From positions 124,001-188,000 of the forward strand of contig NZ_VNIK02000007.1 in the NCBI RefSeq assembly GCF_007785775.2: a stretch of DNA of 64,000 bases, read 5' to 3'. A program made the position numbers and the translations under genes. Each line of letters opens with the position of its first letter. Position 1 is the stretch's first letter. Origin of the DNA: Flagellimonas hadalis. Lineage in GTDB: Bacteria > Bacteroidota > Bacteroidia > Flavobacteriales > Flavobacteriaceae. Shown piece by piece: positions 1-6,941 of the stretch. Under the pieces are notes generated by a model that had not been told where the DNA came from, made no database searches, and saw nothing but the letters and a program-made list of their open reading frames with translations.

Positions 1-74
1 GCTATCAATCGGTTCGTCCGTTCCCTGATTTTTCCATAATAGTCCAGAAAGGTGTTGATATTGGTTATTTCCAT
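1..74 (-). CDS. DinB family protein, N-terminus only (partial)
   Basis: An ATG at 74 on the minus strand opens a frame that runs off the left edge. The first residues read MEITNINTFLDYYGKIRERT, which resembles the first helix of DinB-like four-helix metal-binding proteins (a TFLxYYxxIRERT start is common in that family). It begins only 7 bp after the stop of the thioesterase gene on the same strand, so it is probably the last visible gene of the operon that starts with the AAA ATPase. Only about 24 residues are visible, so the family call is tentative. Confidence 0.5.
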   Translation of the reverse strand, partial: MEITNINTFLDYYGKIRERTNRLI

Positions 75-81
75 AATTAGT

Positions 82-537
82 TCAGTCTATTTGTTTGTCA
101 GGAGCTTTTTTGGATAACTGCATTAAGGTTACTAATGAAGTTGCCGCTAGTGTTTCCTCGCCTTTATTCGTAATACTAAATACATCTGAACGCACCACAG
201 TAAGCACTTTTCCGTTTTTTACCACCTGCGCTTTAGCCACCAATTGTTCTCCAAAAGCGGGATTTAGATAATTTACTTTTAATTCAACCGTAGTAAAGTA
301 ACTGTCTTTCGGTTTTGCCGAAGCTCCTGCATAACCAGAGGAAACATCTACTAAAGTAGCAATGGTACTGCCGTTGAACATTCCTGCGGGGCGAGCCATA
401 AATTCTTGTTTAGCAACGGTAATTTCAAAATAGCCCTCGCCAATTCCGGTTATTTCTGCTCCAAATAATTCCATCATTTTGGAACGGTTAAAACTTTCCT
501 GTAATTGCTTTTTTCGTTCGTTACTGATTGTTTTCAT
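82..537 (-). CDS. PaaI-type hotdog-fold thioesterase
   Basis: A 151-residue protein of the length expected for a single hotdog domain. The central stretch 'ARPAGMFNGSTIATLVDVSSGYA' (about residues 47-69) fits the PaaI/YdiI signature, in which the helix packs over the acyl-CoA site (usual form HGGxxxxLxDxA). The following strands 'TTVELKVNYLNPA' and 'LVAKAQVVKNGKVLTVVRSDVF' are typical of acyl-CoA thioesterases. Family members hydrolyse acyl- or aryl-CoA thioesters in the cytosol; the substrate cannot be told from sequence. The gene overlaps the amidotransferase gene upstream by 17 nt, suggesting co-translation. Confidence 0.8.
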   Translation of the reverse strand: MKTISNERKKQLQESFNRSKMMELFGAEITGIGEGYFEITVAKQEFMARPAGMFNGSTIATLVDVSSGYAGASAKPKDSYFTTVELKVNYLNPAFGEQLVAKAQVVKNGKVLTVVRSDVFSITNKGEETLAATSLVTLMQLSKKAPDKQID

Positions 538-1231
538 AGAACCAATTATTTAAAAATTCATTCATAAGTGTGTTGCACGTACTTGTGTTTTGTACCCCTG
601 TATGGATTTCTGCTTCAGATTGTACATAAGGAAGCGGTTCTATGTCTTCTTTTCCATTTTCAAGCATTTGCAATAAGCTGGTTTGTGTTACTTCCAAATG
701 AAATTGAAGTCCTATTACATTTTTATTGTAGTAAAAAGCCTGATGCGCATTGGCTTCTGAATACAATAGGTCTAAACTTCCGTTATCAGGAATATCGAAC
801 CGGTCTGCGTGCCAGTGAAAGACGATGGGTTTATTGCTGAACAGCTTATAAAACCAAGGTAGCTTTTTACTTTCTTCGGTAGGGAAAACCGGAAACCAAC
901 CTATCTCTTTATAAGTGGCAGGAGATACTTTTGCACCTAAACAATCCGCAATGAGTTGTGCACCCAAACAAATTCCCAATACTTTTTTGCCTGCGGCTAT
1001 ACAGGATTTGATAAACAATTTTTCTGCCTTTAACCATTGATATACCGATTCTTCGTAAATACCCATTGGGCCTCCCAGTACAATCAAGGCATCTATCTCT
1101 GAAATATCAGGTAGTAGAAACCCGGGATCATAAAATTTTGTGGAGGATATTTTGTGTTCTTTGTCATCCAACCAGATTTTAATAGCTCCTAAACCTTCAA
1201 AGGGTACGTGTTGTAAATAATGGACATTCAT
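521..1231 (-). CDS. class I glutamine amidotransferase (GATase1) domain protein
   Basis: A 236-residue stand-alone GATase1 domain. The nucleophile elbow is 'LGICLGAQLIA' (Cys in GICLG), the oxyanion strand is 'LIVLGGPMGIYEE', and the catalytic His-Glu pair is in 'GLQFHLEVT'. Such proteins release ammonia from glutamine; stand-alone relatives include YfeJ-like GMP-synthase-domain proteins and gamma-glutamyl hydrolases. No synthetase domain is attached, so it is not GuaA itself. It overlaps yggS by 4 nt and the thioesterase by 17 nt, so these genes form one tightly packed minus-strand operon. Confidence 0.85.
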   Translation of the reverse strand: MNVHYLQHVPFEGLGAIKIWLDDKEHKISSTKFYDPGFLLPDISEIDALIVLGGPMGIYEESVYQWLKAEKLFIKSCIAAGKKVLGICLGAQLIADCLGAKVSPATYKEIGWFPVFPTEESKKLPWFYKLFSNKPIVFHWHADRFDIPDNGSLDLLYSEANAHQAFYYNKNVIGLQFHLEVTQTSLLQMLENGKEDIEPLPYVQSEAEIHTGVQNTSTCNTLMNEFLNNWFYENNQ

Positions 1232-1968
1232 AGGTATGCTTTATTTTCATTCCAATAATAACTGTCAGGGTACATACGCTGCCCGAAGACTGCTGTGCCC
1301 ACCCTGATTATTGTAGCCCCTTCTTTTATGGCTGTTTCTAAATCTCCACTCATTCCCATTGACAATTCCTTCATTACGACGTTGGGGATATTTAAAGCAA
1401 TAATTTCCTGTTGTATGTTTTTCAGTAAGCGAAAACATGCACGGACTTTCTCCGTTTCGGCACTAAATAATCCTATGGTCATCAATCCTTTTATTTTTAG
1501 TCTATCGAATTTTGCTACTTGTTGCACCAAGTCAATAGCTTTGCTGGGATGTACACCGAATTTACTTTCTTCATTAGAAGTGTTTACTTGTATAAAAACC
1601 TCTATTTGCTTGTTCTCAAATTCCAATCGCTGTTGTAATTTCTCTGCTAAGTCCAACCGGTCAAGGGATTGAATGCAAGAGACCTCATATTTTAAAATTT
1701 CTTTGATCTTATTGGTCTGTAAATGCCCGATAAAATGACTGATGTGCGGGGTGCCTTTTAAGGCATCGTATTTAGCTTTTAATTCCTGCACCTTATTTTC
1801 GGCAATCAATGTTTGTCCTGAATTTAAGGCTGCTTTAATACGCTCTGCCGAAACGGTTTTGGTGGCTAATAGTAGTTTTACCTCACTACAATCACGATTG
1901 CTTTCGGTACAGGCGTTTTGTATTCGCTGTTGAATAGTTTGCAGATTATGTATTATATCACTGTTCAT
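1228..1968 (-). CDS. yggS: YggS/PROSC family PLP homeostasis protein
   Basis: A 246-residue alanine-racemase-fold protein that binds pyridoxal phosphate without known enzymatic turnover and buffers cellular PLP and amino-acid pools. The PLP lysine is K37 in 'LLLATKTVS'. Other family signatures are 'IAENKVQEL', 'HFIGHLQTNKIK', 'VFIQVNTSNEESKFG', 'MTIGLFS', 'MGMSGDLETAIKEGATIIRVGTAVFG'. Length is normal. Its start lies inside the end of the AAA ATPase gene (11-nt overlap). A MocR (PLP-binding) regulator lies about 5 kb away, a thematic link only. Confidence 0.93.
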   Translation of the reverse strand: MNSDIIHNLQTIQQRIQNACTESNRDCSEVKLLLATKTVSAERIKAALNSGQTLIAENKVQELKAKYDALKGTPHISHFIGHLQTNKIKEILKYEVSCIQSLDRLDLAEKLQQRLEFENKQIEVFIQVNTSNEESKFGVHPSKAIDLVQQVAKFDRLKIKGLMTIGLFSAETEKVRACFRLLKNIQQEIIALNIPNVVMKELSMGMSGDLETAIKEGATIIRVGTAVFGQRMYPDSYYWNENKAYL

Positions 1969-2686
1969 ATTGCATTGCTTTTTCCTGTTGCTCTAACTCA
2001 TCCAGCAACATAGATTTTATAAGTGTGTAGGTATAATCTTTAGCTTCAGCAAATGATAGATTGTAATCCCTTTTAATAGTTTGTATATTTTCCGGAAATA
2101 CAGCCAGCAATTTATTGTAATAGCTGTCCAATAATTCCTTGTTAGGTAAGCTGTATTCAATCCTAATCTGAAATCTCCTTATCAGTGCTGTGTCAATCAT
2201 TTTCTTATGATTCGTGGCGCAAATCAACAAGGCATTTTCAGGGAAATAATCCATTAATTGGATAATGGTATTTACTAATCTCCTCATTTCCCCTACATCC
2301 TTCTCATCGTTTCCCCTTGCTTTGCCTACTTGGTCAAATTCATCTAAAAACAACACCGACTTTTCTCTGCCTGCTTTATCAAAAATCTGTTTGAGGTTTT
2401 TTGATGTTTCCCCTATTCGAGAACAGACAATATTGCTCAAATTGAGTATAAGGATGTTTTTACCCAAACTACTTGCAATAGCTTTTGCAGTCATTGTTTT
2501 ACCACATCCTGAACTGCCGTGAAGCAAAATTTTATTATTAACAGGCAGTCCGTATTTTGATAGTTCGTTAATGTGTTTGTGTTCCCTAATGAGTTGCTTT
2601 ATTTGATCTTGATTTTCACAGTCAAGTAAGACCTCATCAAGGAGAACCTTTTCTTTATCATTTATAAGCAGGTCATATACATTCAT
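1958..2686 (-). CDS. small AAA+ ATPase (classic AAA, FtsH/CDC48-like core only)
   Basis: A 242-residue single AAA module. It has Walker A 'GSSGCGKT', Walker B 'SVLFLDEFDQVG', sensor-1 'LLICATNH' and an arginine pair 'ALIRRFQIRIE' at the usual arginine-finger position. There is no protease, zinc-finger or other effector domain, so it probably acts on a partner protein supplied elsewhere. It is the first gene of a minus-strand run with yggS, the amidotransferase, the thioesterase and a DinB protein. A 27-bp palindrome sits 18 bp upstream of its start. Function is unknown; the ATPase assignment is secure. Confidence 0.85.
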   Translation of the reverse strand: MNVYDLLINDKEKVLLDEVLLDCENQDQIKQLIREHKHINELSKYGLPVNNKILLHGSSGCGKTMTAKAIASSLGKNILILNLSNIVCSRIGETSKNLKQIFDKAGREKSVLFLDEFDQVGKARGNDEKDVGEMRRLVNTIIQLMDYFPENALLICATNHKKMIDTALIRRFQIRIEYSLPNKELLDSYYNKLLAVFPENIQTIKRDYNLSFAEAKDYTYTLIKSMLLDELEQQEKAMQYEQ

Positions 2687-2704
2687 AAATTTATTGCTAT
2701 TCTA

Positions 2705-2731
2705 AATATTCATTTTTCGAAAATGAATATT
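2705..2731. promoter_or_regulatory. perfect 12-bp-arm palindrome upstream of the AAA ATPase
   Basis: The arms aatattcatttt and aaaatgaatatt are exact inverse complements separated by a 3-nt spacer (tcg). The palindrome lies 18 bp before the AAA ATPase start codon on the minus strand. That position fits an operator for a dimeric regulator or a 5'-UTR hairpin. There is no U-tract after the hairpin in the gene direction, which argues against a simple terminator. Confidence 0.5.
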
Positions 2732-2800
2732 GATTGTCTTTTCTAAAGTTTTAATCCCTCATTGAGGGTCTCTCTTTTTCGAGGCTTGCCCCAAAATTTT

Positions 2801-2836
2801 AAAAAGGCGTTTCGATTCATAAATTGTGGAATCGCC
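2801..2836 (-). terminator. probable terminator downstream of tRNA-Cys
   Basis: Read on the minus strand, the segment starts 17 nt past the tRNA 3' end and forms a hairpin (ggcgattc ... gaatcg/cgcc) followed directly by a run of T's. This fits an intrinsic terminator for the tRNA transcript before the AAA ATPase promoter region. Confidence 0.5.
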
Positions 2837-2853
2837 CCAAGGTTATTGATTTG

Positions 2854-2924
2854 AGGTCGGAAATGGATTTGAACCATTGTAAAGGATATTGCGTATCCTT
2901 GCCTAACCACTCAGCCATCCGACC
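2854..2924 (-). tRNA. tRNA-Cys (anticodon GCA)
   Basis: The reverse complement folds as a full 71-nt cloverleaf. The acceptor stem GGTCGGA/TCCGACC is perfect over 7 bp. The D arm begins GCTGAGTGG. The anticodon stem AGGAT/ATCCT carries the loop ACGCAAT, giving anticodon GCA. The T stem AATGG/CCATT has loop TTCAAAT. The discriminator base is U, as required for tRNA-Cys. CCA is not encoded. It sits between a GNAT gene and the AAA ATPase, both on the same strand. Confidence 0.93.
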
Positions 2925-2943
2925 TTTTATGTTATATCAACAG

Positions 2944-3378
2944 CTATTTGCTGTATAAATTATTTCTTCTTATCTCCATAAGTCTTTCCGGGTGTTCAGG
3001 AGATTGGAAACCGAATTTGCTATATAGTGCGTGTGCATCGAGTGTAGCCAATAATATCCTTCTCATTCCTTTTACGTCATCCAAACCCATTATATATTCC
3101 ATCAGTTTTTTGGAGAGTCCTTCTCCTCGGTGCTGTTCCAGAATATACACATCTGCCAAATAGGCAAATGTGGTATAATCCGTAATCAGTCTGGCAAAGC
3201 CTATTTGTTTGTCGGCTAGAAATACCCCGACACAAAAAGAGTGCTGCAAAGCTTTTTCAACCAGTTCCTTCGAAATTCCTTTAGCCCAATAGCTCTCCAT
3301 GCATAGAAATTGGTGAATGGCCTGGATATTCATATTGCCATACCCTGTTTTTATGCTGTAGTTTTTCTTTAATTCCAT
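2944..3378 (-). CDS. GNAT family N-acetyltransferase
   Basis: About 144 residues from the ATG at 3378. An in-frame upstream start at 3432 would extend far into the DinB gene and is less likely. The GNAT acetyl-CoA loop is visible in 'YILEQHRGEGLSKKLMEYIMG' (the Q/RxxGxG/A motif), followed by 'LLATLDAHALYSKFGF', the usual end of the fold. Substrate unknown. It overlaps the 3' end of the upstream DinB/YfiT gene by about 10 nt and precedes tRNA-Cys. Confidence 0.85.
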   Translation of the reverse strand: MELKKNYSIKTGYGNMNIQAIHQFLCMESYWAKGISKELVEKALQHSFCVGVFLADKQIGFARLITDYTTFAYLADVYILEQHRGEGLSKKLMEYIMGLDDVKGMRRILLATLDAHALYSKFGFQSPEHPERLMEIRRNNLYSK

Positions 3379-3902
3379 CCCATTTTTTCTTTTGTATTTA
3401 CAATGTGCGCCAAATGATGTTTGCAGTGCCAACTGTATTTGTCCATTGCCTGAGCTATAGTCTGGTTTTTTTGGAGTTCAGGATGAAAAAAGGATTTTTG
3501 CCAATCCTTTTCTTTCAGATTTTCCAAAAGAGCAACCCAGCGCTCATGAATCCCTTCGAGAATTTTTAGAGAAGGTGTAATGTCTGTTAGTTTGGCGTCA
3601 AACAGGTCTGCCCAGGGCTTTTCTGCAAAAGGTTTAATACTTGGATTTTCTTCGGTCAACGCAAATTTGATACGTGCAAAACAATTTATATTACTGTCTG
3701 CCAGATGATGAATAACCTGCCTGACTGTCCAACCATTTTCCCGGTACGGGGTGTCCAATTGAAGCTGCGTGAGCGACTGTACTTCTTCTTTGATACGGAA
3801 AGGCAATGATGCAATAGTAGCAATCCATTGTTGTTGCATCTGCTGATGCAATTCCAGGTTTTCTATATATCGGCCTATTGGATATTGATCTTTTTCATTC
3901 AT
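3369..3902 (-). CDS. DinB-superfamily YfiT-like putative metal-dependent hydrolase/thiol transferase
   Basis: A 177-residue protein with the YfiT/BstA layout. It begins 'YPIGRYIENLE'. The first metal-ligand histidine lies in 'WTVRQVIHHLADSN' and the C-terminal pair in 'YSWHCKHHLAHI'; these three positions coordinate the metal in DinB-fold proteins. Relatives include bacillithiol S-transferases, but the substrate here is unknown. It lies between ilvE and a GNAT gene in a compact minus-strand run. Confidence 0.85.
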   Translation of the reverse strand: MNEKDQYPIGRYIENLELHQQMQQQWIATIASLPFRIKEEVQSLTQLQLDTPYRENGWTVRQVIHHLADSNINCFARIKFALTEENPSIKPFAEKPWADLFDAKLTDITPSLKILEGIHERWVALLENLKEKDWQKSFFHPELQKNQTIAQAMDKYSWHCKHHLAHIVNTKEKMGWN

Positions 3903-3914
3903 AGGATGCTTATT

Positions 3915-4973
3915 TTAGATAAAGTGATTCCATGAGTGGGTGTCTTTTGCTCTTCCTTTTCGGATGTTCTCCAAAGCTGTTTTCAGTTGAAACATTATAG
4001 CACCATCTTCTATGTAAGGGGAATAGTCTTTGCCTTGTATCTGAATGCTATATACTGGAGAAATAACTGCTGCGGTACCCACACCAAAAAGTTCCACTCG
4101 ATTTCCGGCATTAAACGCATCTTCCAGCTCTTGATAGCTAATAGCCCGTTCTTCCACATTCATTCCTTTATCCCTGGCAATCTGGATAATGGAATTTCGG
4201 GTCACCCCATCCAGGATAGAAGTGCTCAAACGTGGAGTGATGAGTGTATCCTTGAGCATTACCATCATATTCATAGTTCCGGCTTCTTCCAAAAACTGAT
4301 GTGTTTTGGCATCTGTCCAGATAATTTGATCGAACCCCTGTTCTTTTGCCTGTTGTGTAGGGTAAAAGGCGGCTCCGTAGTTTCCGCCACATTTTACGTA
4401 GCCCACACCGCCTTCTGCTGCCCTAACGTATTCGGTTTCAACTTTTACCCTTACCGGTTTGGGATAGTACAGCCCCATTGGGGTACAGGTAATACAAAAC
4501 GTATAGTTGTCAGCCACTTTAACCCCCAAACGTGGCTCCGTAGCAAAAACAAACGGGCGGATATATAGACTTACTTCTTTATCCTGTGGAATCCAATGCT
4601 GTTCAAGCCTTACTAATTCTTCCAAAGCATTGATGAAAAGCTCTTTTTCTATGGGCGGCATGCACATACGCTCCAAAGAACGATTGAAACGTTGGTGATG
4701 CTTTTCGGGGCGAAAAATATGTACTTTACCGTTATCTTGACGAAAAGCTTTCATTCCTTCAAAAACGGTTTGCCCATAGTGAAGACAAAGCGCAAAAGGA
4801 CTTAATGAAAAATGTTGTGTGGGTACAATTCTATGAGACCTCCAGTTTCCATGATCATATTCGCTCAGGAATAGGTGATCGGTAGGCTGTGTCCCAAAAT
4901 TAAAATCATCATAATTGAATGCTGATTGTTTACTCTGATCATTTTTGTGAATGTCTATTGCCATTGTTTCCAT
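3915..4973 (-). CDS. ilvE: branched-chain amino acid aminotransferase
   Basis: A 352-residue class IV (fold type IV) PLP aminotransferase of normal BCAT length. The PLP lysine is K194 in 'GVGYVKCGGNYG'. Other signatures are 'HYGQTVFEGMKAFR', 'LYIRPFVFATEPRLGV', 'FLEEAGTMNMM' and 'ELFGVGTAAVISPV'. It catalyses reversible transamination of Leu/Ile/Val with 2-oxoglutarate. A second in-frame ATG lies at codon 4. It is 6 bp downstream of a GNAT gene in the same operon as the EamA transporter, so export or acetylation of amino acids is a plausible theme of the operon (inference). Confidence 0.93.
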   Translation of the reverse strand: METMAIDIHKNDQSKQSAFNYDDFNFGTQPTDHLFLSEYDHGNWRSHRIVPTQHFSLSPFALCLHYGQTVFEGMKAFRQDNGKVHIFRPEKHHQRFNRSLERMCMPPIEKELFINALEELVRLEQHWIPQDKEVSLYIRPFVFATEPRLGVKVADNYTFCITCTPMGLYYPKPVRVKVETEYVRAAEGGVGYVKCGGNYGAAFYPTQQAKEQGFDQIIWTDAKTHQFLEEAGTMNMMVMLKDTLITPRLSTSILDGVTRNSIIQIARDKGMNVEERAISYQELEDAFNAGNRVELFGVGTAAVISPVYSIQIQGKDYSPYIEDGAIMFQLKTALENIRKGRAKDTHSWNHFI

Positions 4974-4979
4974 AGCTTA

Positions 4980-5444
4980 CTATTTTATGTTTAATTCCAT
5001 TTTAGTGTCTGCTCTTTTATAAATGCCCTGTTCTATGGGTATTTGTTGAAACCCAAATTTTTTATAAATGCTTAAAGCAGGTTTTAAAGCAGATTGAGTA
5101 TAGAGCACTAATTTTTTTACTTCTAGTTCTTTTGCTTTTTCCAGGGCTGATTTACATAGTTTTGTACCTGCCCCAAGTCCGTGAAAAGCCTCGTCCACAG
5201 CCATTTTGGTAAGTTCCATAGTAGCATTGTCTATTTTTTTCAGTGCCACTGCACCTATTACCGTTTGATTATGAAGCGCAAATAAAATTTCTCCCCCATC
5301 TTTTAAAATAGCTTCTTCAGGATGAGTTAGGACATAGTTGTCAATAGCTTCCAATACAAAATGTTTTTCAATCCAAGCTTTGTTGAATTTTTCAAAGTAA
5401 GGTTGCCATTCAGGACGGTATGGTGCTATGTGTATGTTTGTCAT
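4980..5444 (-). CDS. GNAT family N-acetyltransferase
   Basis: A 154-residue protein with the GNAT core 'LTKMAVDEAFHGLGAGTKLCKSALEKA' (acetyl-CoA pyrophosphate loop) and C-terminal 'SIYKKFGFQQI'. The start overlaps the stop of the preceding GNAT gene in an ATGA arrangement, and ilvE begins 6 bp after its stop, so translation is likely coupled. Substrate unknown. Confidence 0.87.
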   Translation of the reverse strand: MTNIHIAPYRPEWQPYFEKFNKAWIEKHFVLEAIDNYVLTHPEEAILKDGGEILFALHNQTVIGAVALKKIDNATMELTKMAVDEAFHGLGAGTKLCKSALEKAKELEVKKLVLYTQSALKPALSIYKKFGFQQIPIEQGIYKRADTKMELNIK

Positions 5445-5950
5445 AATTTTATTTCAAATAAGCTGACTTCAATATTGTTGTAATGGGCAGGAAGATTACT
5501 TTTAGGGGGCAATTGTTTTTTCCCGATTAACCGGAACCCTAAGTTTTGGTAATAGGTTATCAATTTCTTATTACTGGCCCAGGTATCAATTCTTATAAAT
5601 TTCTTTTTGCTTTTAAAGGCTTCAATCATAGCCCATTCTACAACTCGTTTCGCTATATTTTTCCCTCTGTAATTGTTGAGAATTGCCATTCGATGTAGAT
5701 AGATGGCTTCCTTTCCTTTATCATCATTCCAAATGATGGGGTCGACATTCATTACGGAAAAAACGCCTGCAATTTCATCTTCGTCAGTCACTACCTTAAA
5801 ATGTCTTTTCTCTTCAATCTCTTGTTTTATGAAAGATGGGCTGAATGGATACCAACTGTAACCGGTTTGTTGATGTTGATATGCAATTGCTTCTGTGTAT
5901 ATTTTTTCAACACTGGAAATATCTGTTATGATGGTTTGTTCTATTCTCAT
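5441..5950 (-). CDS. GNAT family N-acetyltransferase
   Basis: About 169 residues from the ATG at 5950. The longer in-frame start at 5986 would lie inside the EamA gene, whereas 5950 gives a classic ATGA stop-start overlap. The acetyl-CoA loop is 'RMAILNNYRGKNIAKRVVEWAM', followed by 'IRIDTWASNKKLITYYQNLGF'. The middle 'EIAGVFSVMNVDPIIWND' is typical of GNATs acting on small molecules or amines. It is the second gene of the eamA-GNAT-GNAT-ilvE-DinB-GNAT run. Confidence 0.87.
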   Translation of the reverse strand: MRIEQTIITDISSVEKIYTEAIAYQHQQTGYSWYPFSPSFIKQEIEEKRHFKVVTDEDEIAGVFSVMNVDPIIWNDDKGKEAIYLHRMAILNNYRGKNIAKRVVEWAMIEAFKSKKKFIRIDTWASNKKLITYYQNLGFRLIGKKQLPPKSNLPAHYNNIEVSLFEIKL

Positions 5951-6849
5951 TGTATTGCCATTTTTCGATATCCTCTGTTGATACAATACACACCGGAAAG
6001 TGTAGCGGTTAAAGCTAATAGCGTTATATCCGTAAGGGGTTCATTCAGGAAAAAATACCCTAGCATAATGGCTATAAAAGGATTGATGTATGCGTATAAA
6101 GAGGAGACACCAATGGGTAAATGTTTCAGGGCATATACAAAACTGGAGTAAGCGATAATAGAGCCAAATACGATAAGGTATGCCAATGCCCATATACTTT
6201 TGCCTGAAATTACTTTTAGCTCTGTGTAGTCGTCTAAAAAGAGGCTAAAAAGCGCTAATGTAATCCCTCCCATGAGCAGTTGTAAGGCTGCATTTTGGAA
6301 AACATTTTTATGATTTAAAATTTTGAACTTACTGAAGACACTTCCCGAAGCCCATGCCAGGCAGGCTCCAAATGCAATAAGCATTCCTAGAAAATATTCC
6401 GGATTGGCAATATCTTTTAGATTATCCCTGAAAATGAGTATGATTCCCAAACAACCCAATATCAATCCAAATAAGATCAAAATGTGCGGTCTTCTTCTAT
6501 CAAAACCAAACAGATAGCTGATTACTACCACAAATACAGGAATAAGTGATAATATCAATGCGGCCAGTCCACTGGTAATGTAACGTTCGCACCAACCAAT
6601 TACGCCATTGCCTAAAGTGACCATTAAAATACCGGTAATGGATTGATTAAGTAAATCCGATCTTCTAAGCTGAAGTTTTCCAATGATTTTTAATGCGACC
6701 AGCATGATGCCTCCTGCCATGATTTGCCGAATAGCAGAAAATAGAAAGGGAGGAAAAGTGGCTACGCCTATTCGGATTGCAAAGTAGGTAGAGCCCCATA
6801 CTAAGCATACGATAATAAGAGATAAATATGCTAATAGATTTTTATTCAT
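5947..6849 (-). CDS. EamA/DMT-superfamily transporter
   Basis: A 300-residue integral membrane protein with ten predicted hydrophobic helices arranged as two EamA repeats. The first begins 'LSLIIVCLVWGSTYFAIRIG' and the second 'FGACLAWASGSVFSK'. The 'WGSTY' and 'YAYINPF' signatures are characteristic. DMT members export amino acids or other metabolites across the inner membrane. It is the first gene of a minus-strand operon and diverges from a MocR regulator. That pairing is common when the regulator controls the exporter. Confidence 0.9.
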   Translation of the reverse strand: MNKNLLAYLSLIIVCLVWGSTYFAIRIGVATFPPFLFSAIRQIMAGGIMLVALKIIGKLQLRRSDLLNQSITGILMVTLGNGVIGWCERYITSGLAALILSLIPVFVVVISYLFGFDRRRPHILILFGLILGCLGIILIFRDNLKDIANPEYFLGMLIAFGACLAWASGSVFSKFKILNHKNVFQNAALQLLMGGITLALFSLFLDDYTELKVISGKSIWALAYLIVFGSIIAYSSFVYALKHLPIGVSSLYAYINPFIAIMLGYFFLNEPLTDITLLALTATLSGVYCINRGYRKMAIQ

Positions 6850-6902
6850 AGCAAGTAGGTAATTTTTATAACAAAATAAAGCAGAAAAAATGAATGGTTA
6901 CA

Positions 6903-6940
6903 GATACAATTTTATTAATTTTGACGGATACAGATTTTAT
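6903..6940 (+). promoter_or_regulatory. promoter of the MocR gene with two direct repeats
   Basis: A -7 element of the Bacteroidota consensus TAnnTTTG (taattttg, 6916-6923) is flanked by two near-identical direct repeats, gatacaattttat (6903-6915) and gatacagattttat (6927-6940), 24 bp apart start to start. The second copy ends one base before the MocR start codon at 6942. Direct repeats bracketing the core promoter fit autoregulation by the adjacent MocR protein, and the region is shared with the divergent eamA gene. Confidence 0.5.
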
Positions 6941-6941
6941 A

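Noticed and set aside
521-1231. Call as GMP synthase (guaA)
   Set aside because: Only the GATase1 domain is present; the ATP-pyrophosphatase and dimerisation domains are missing.
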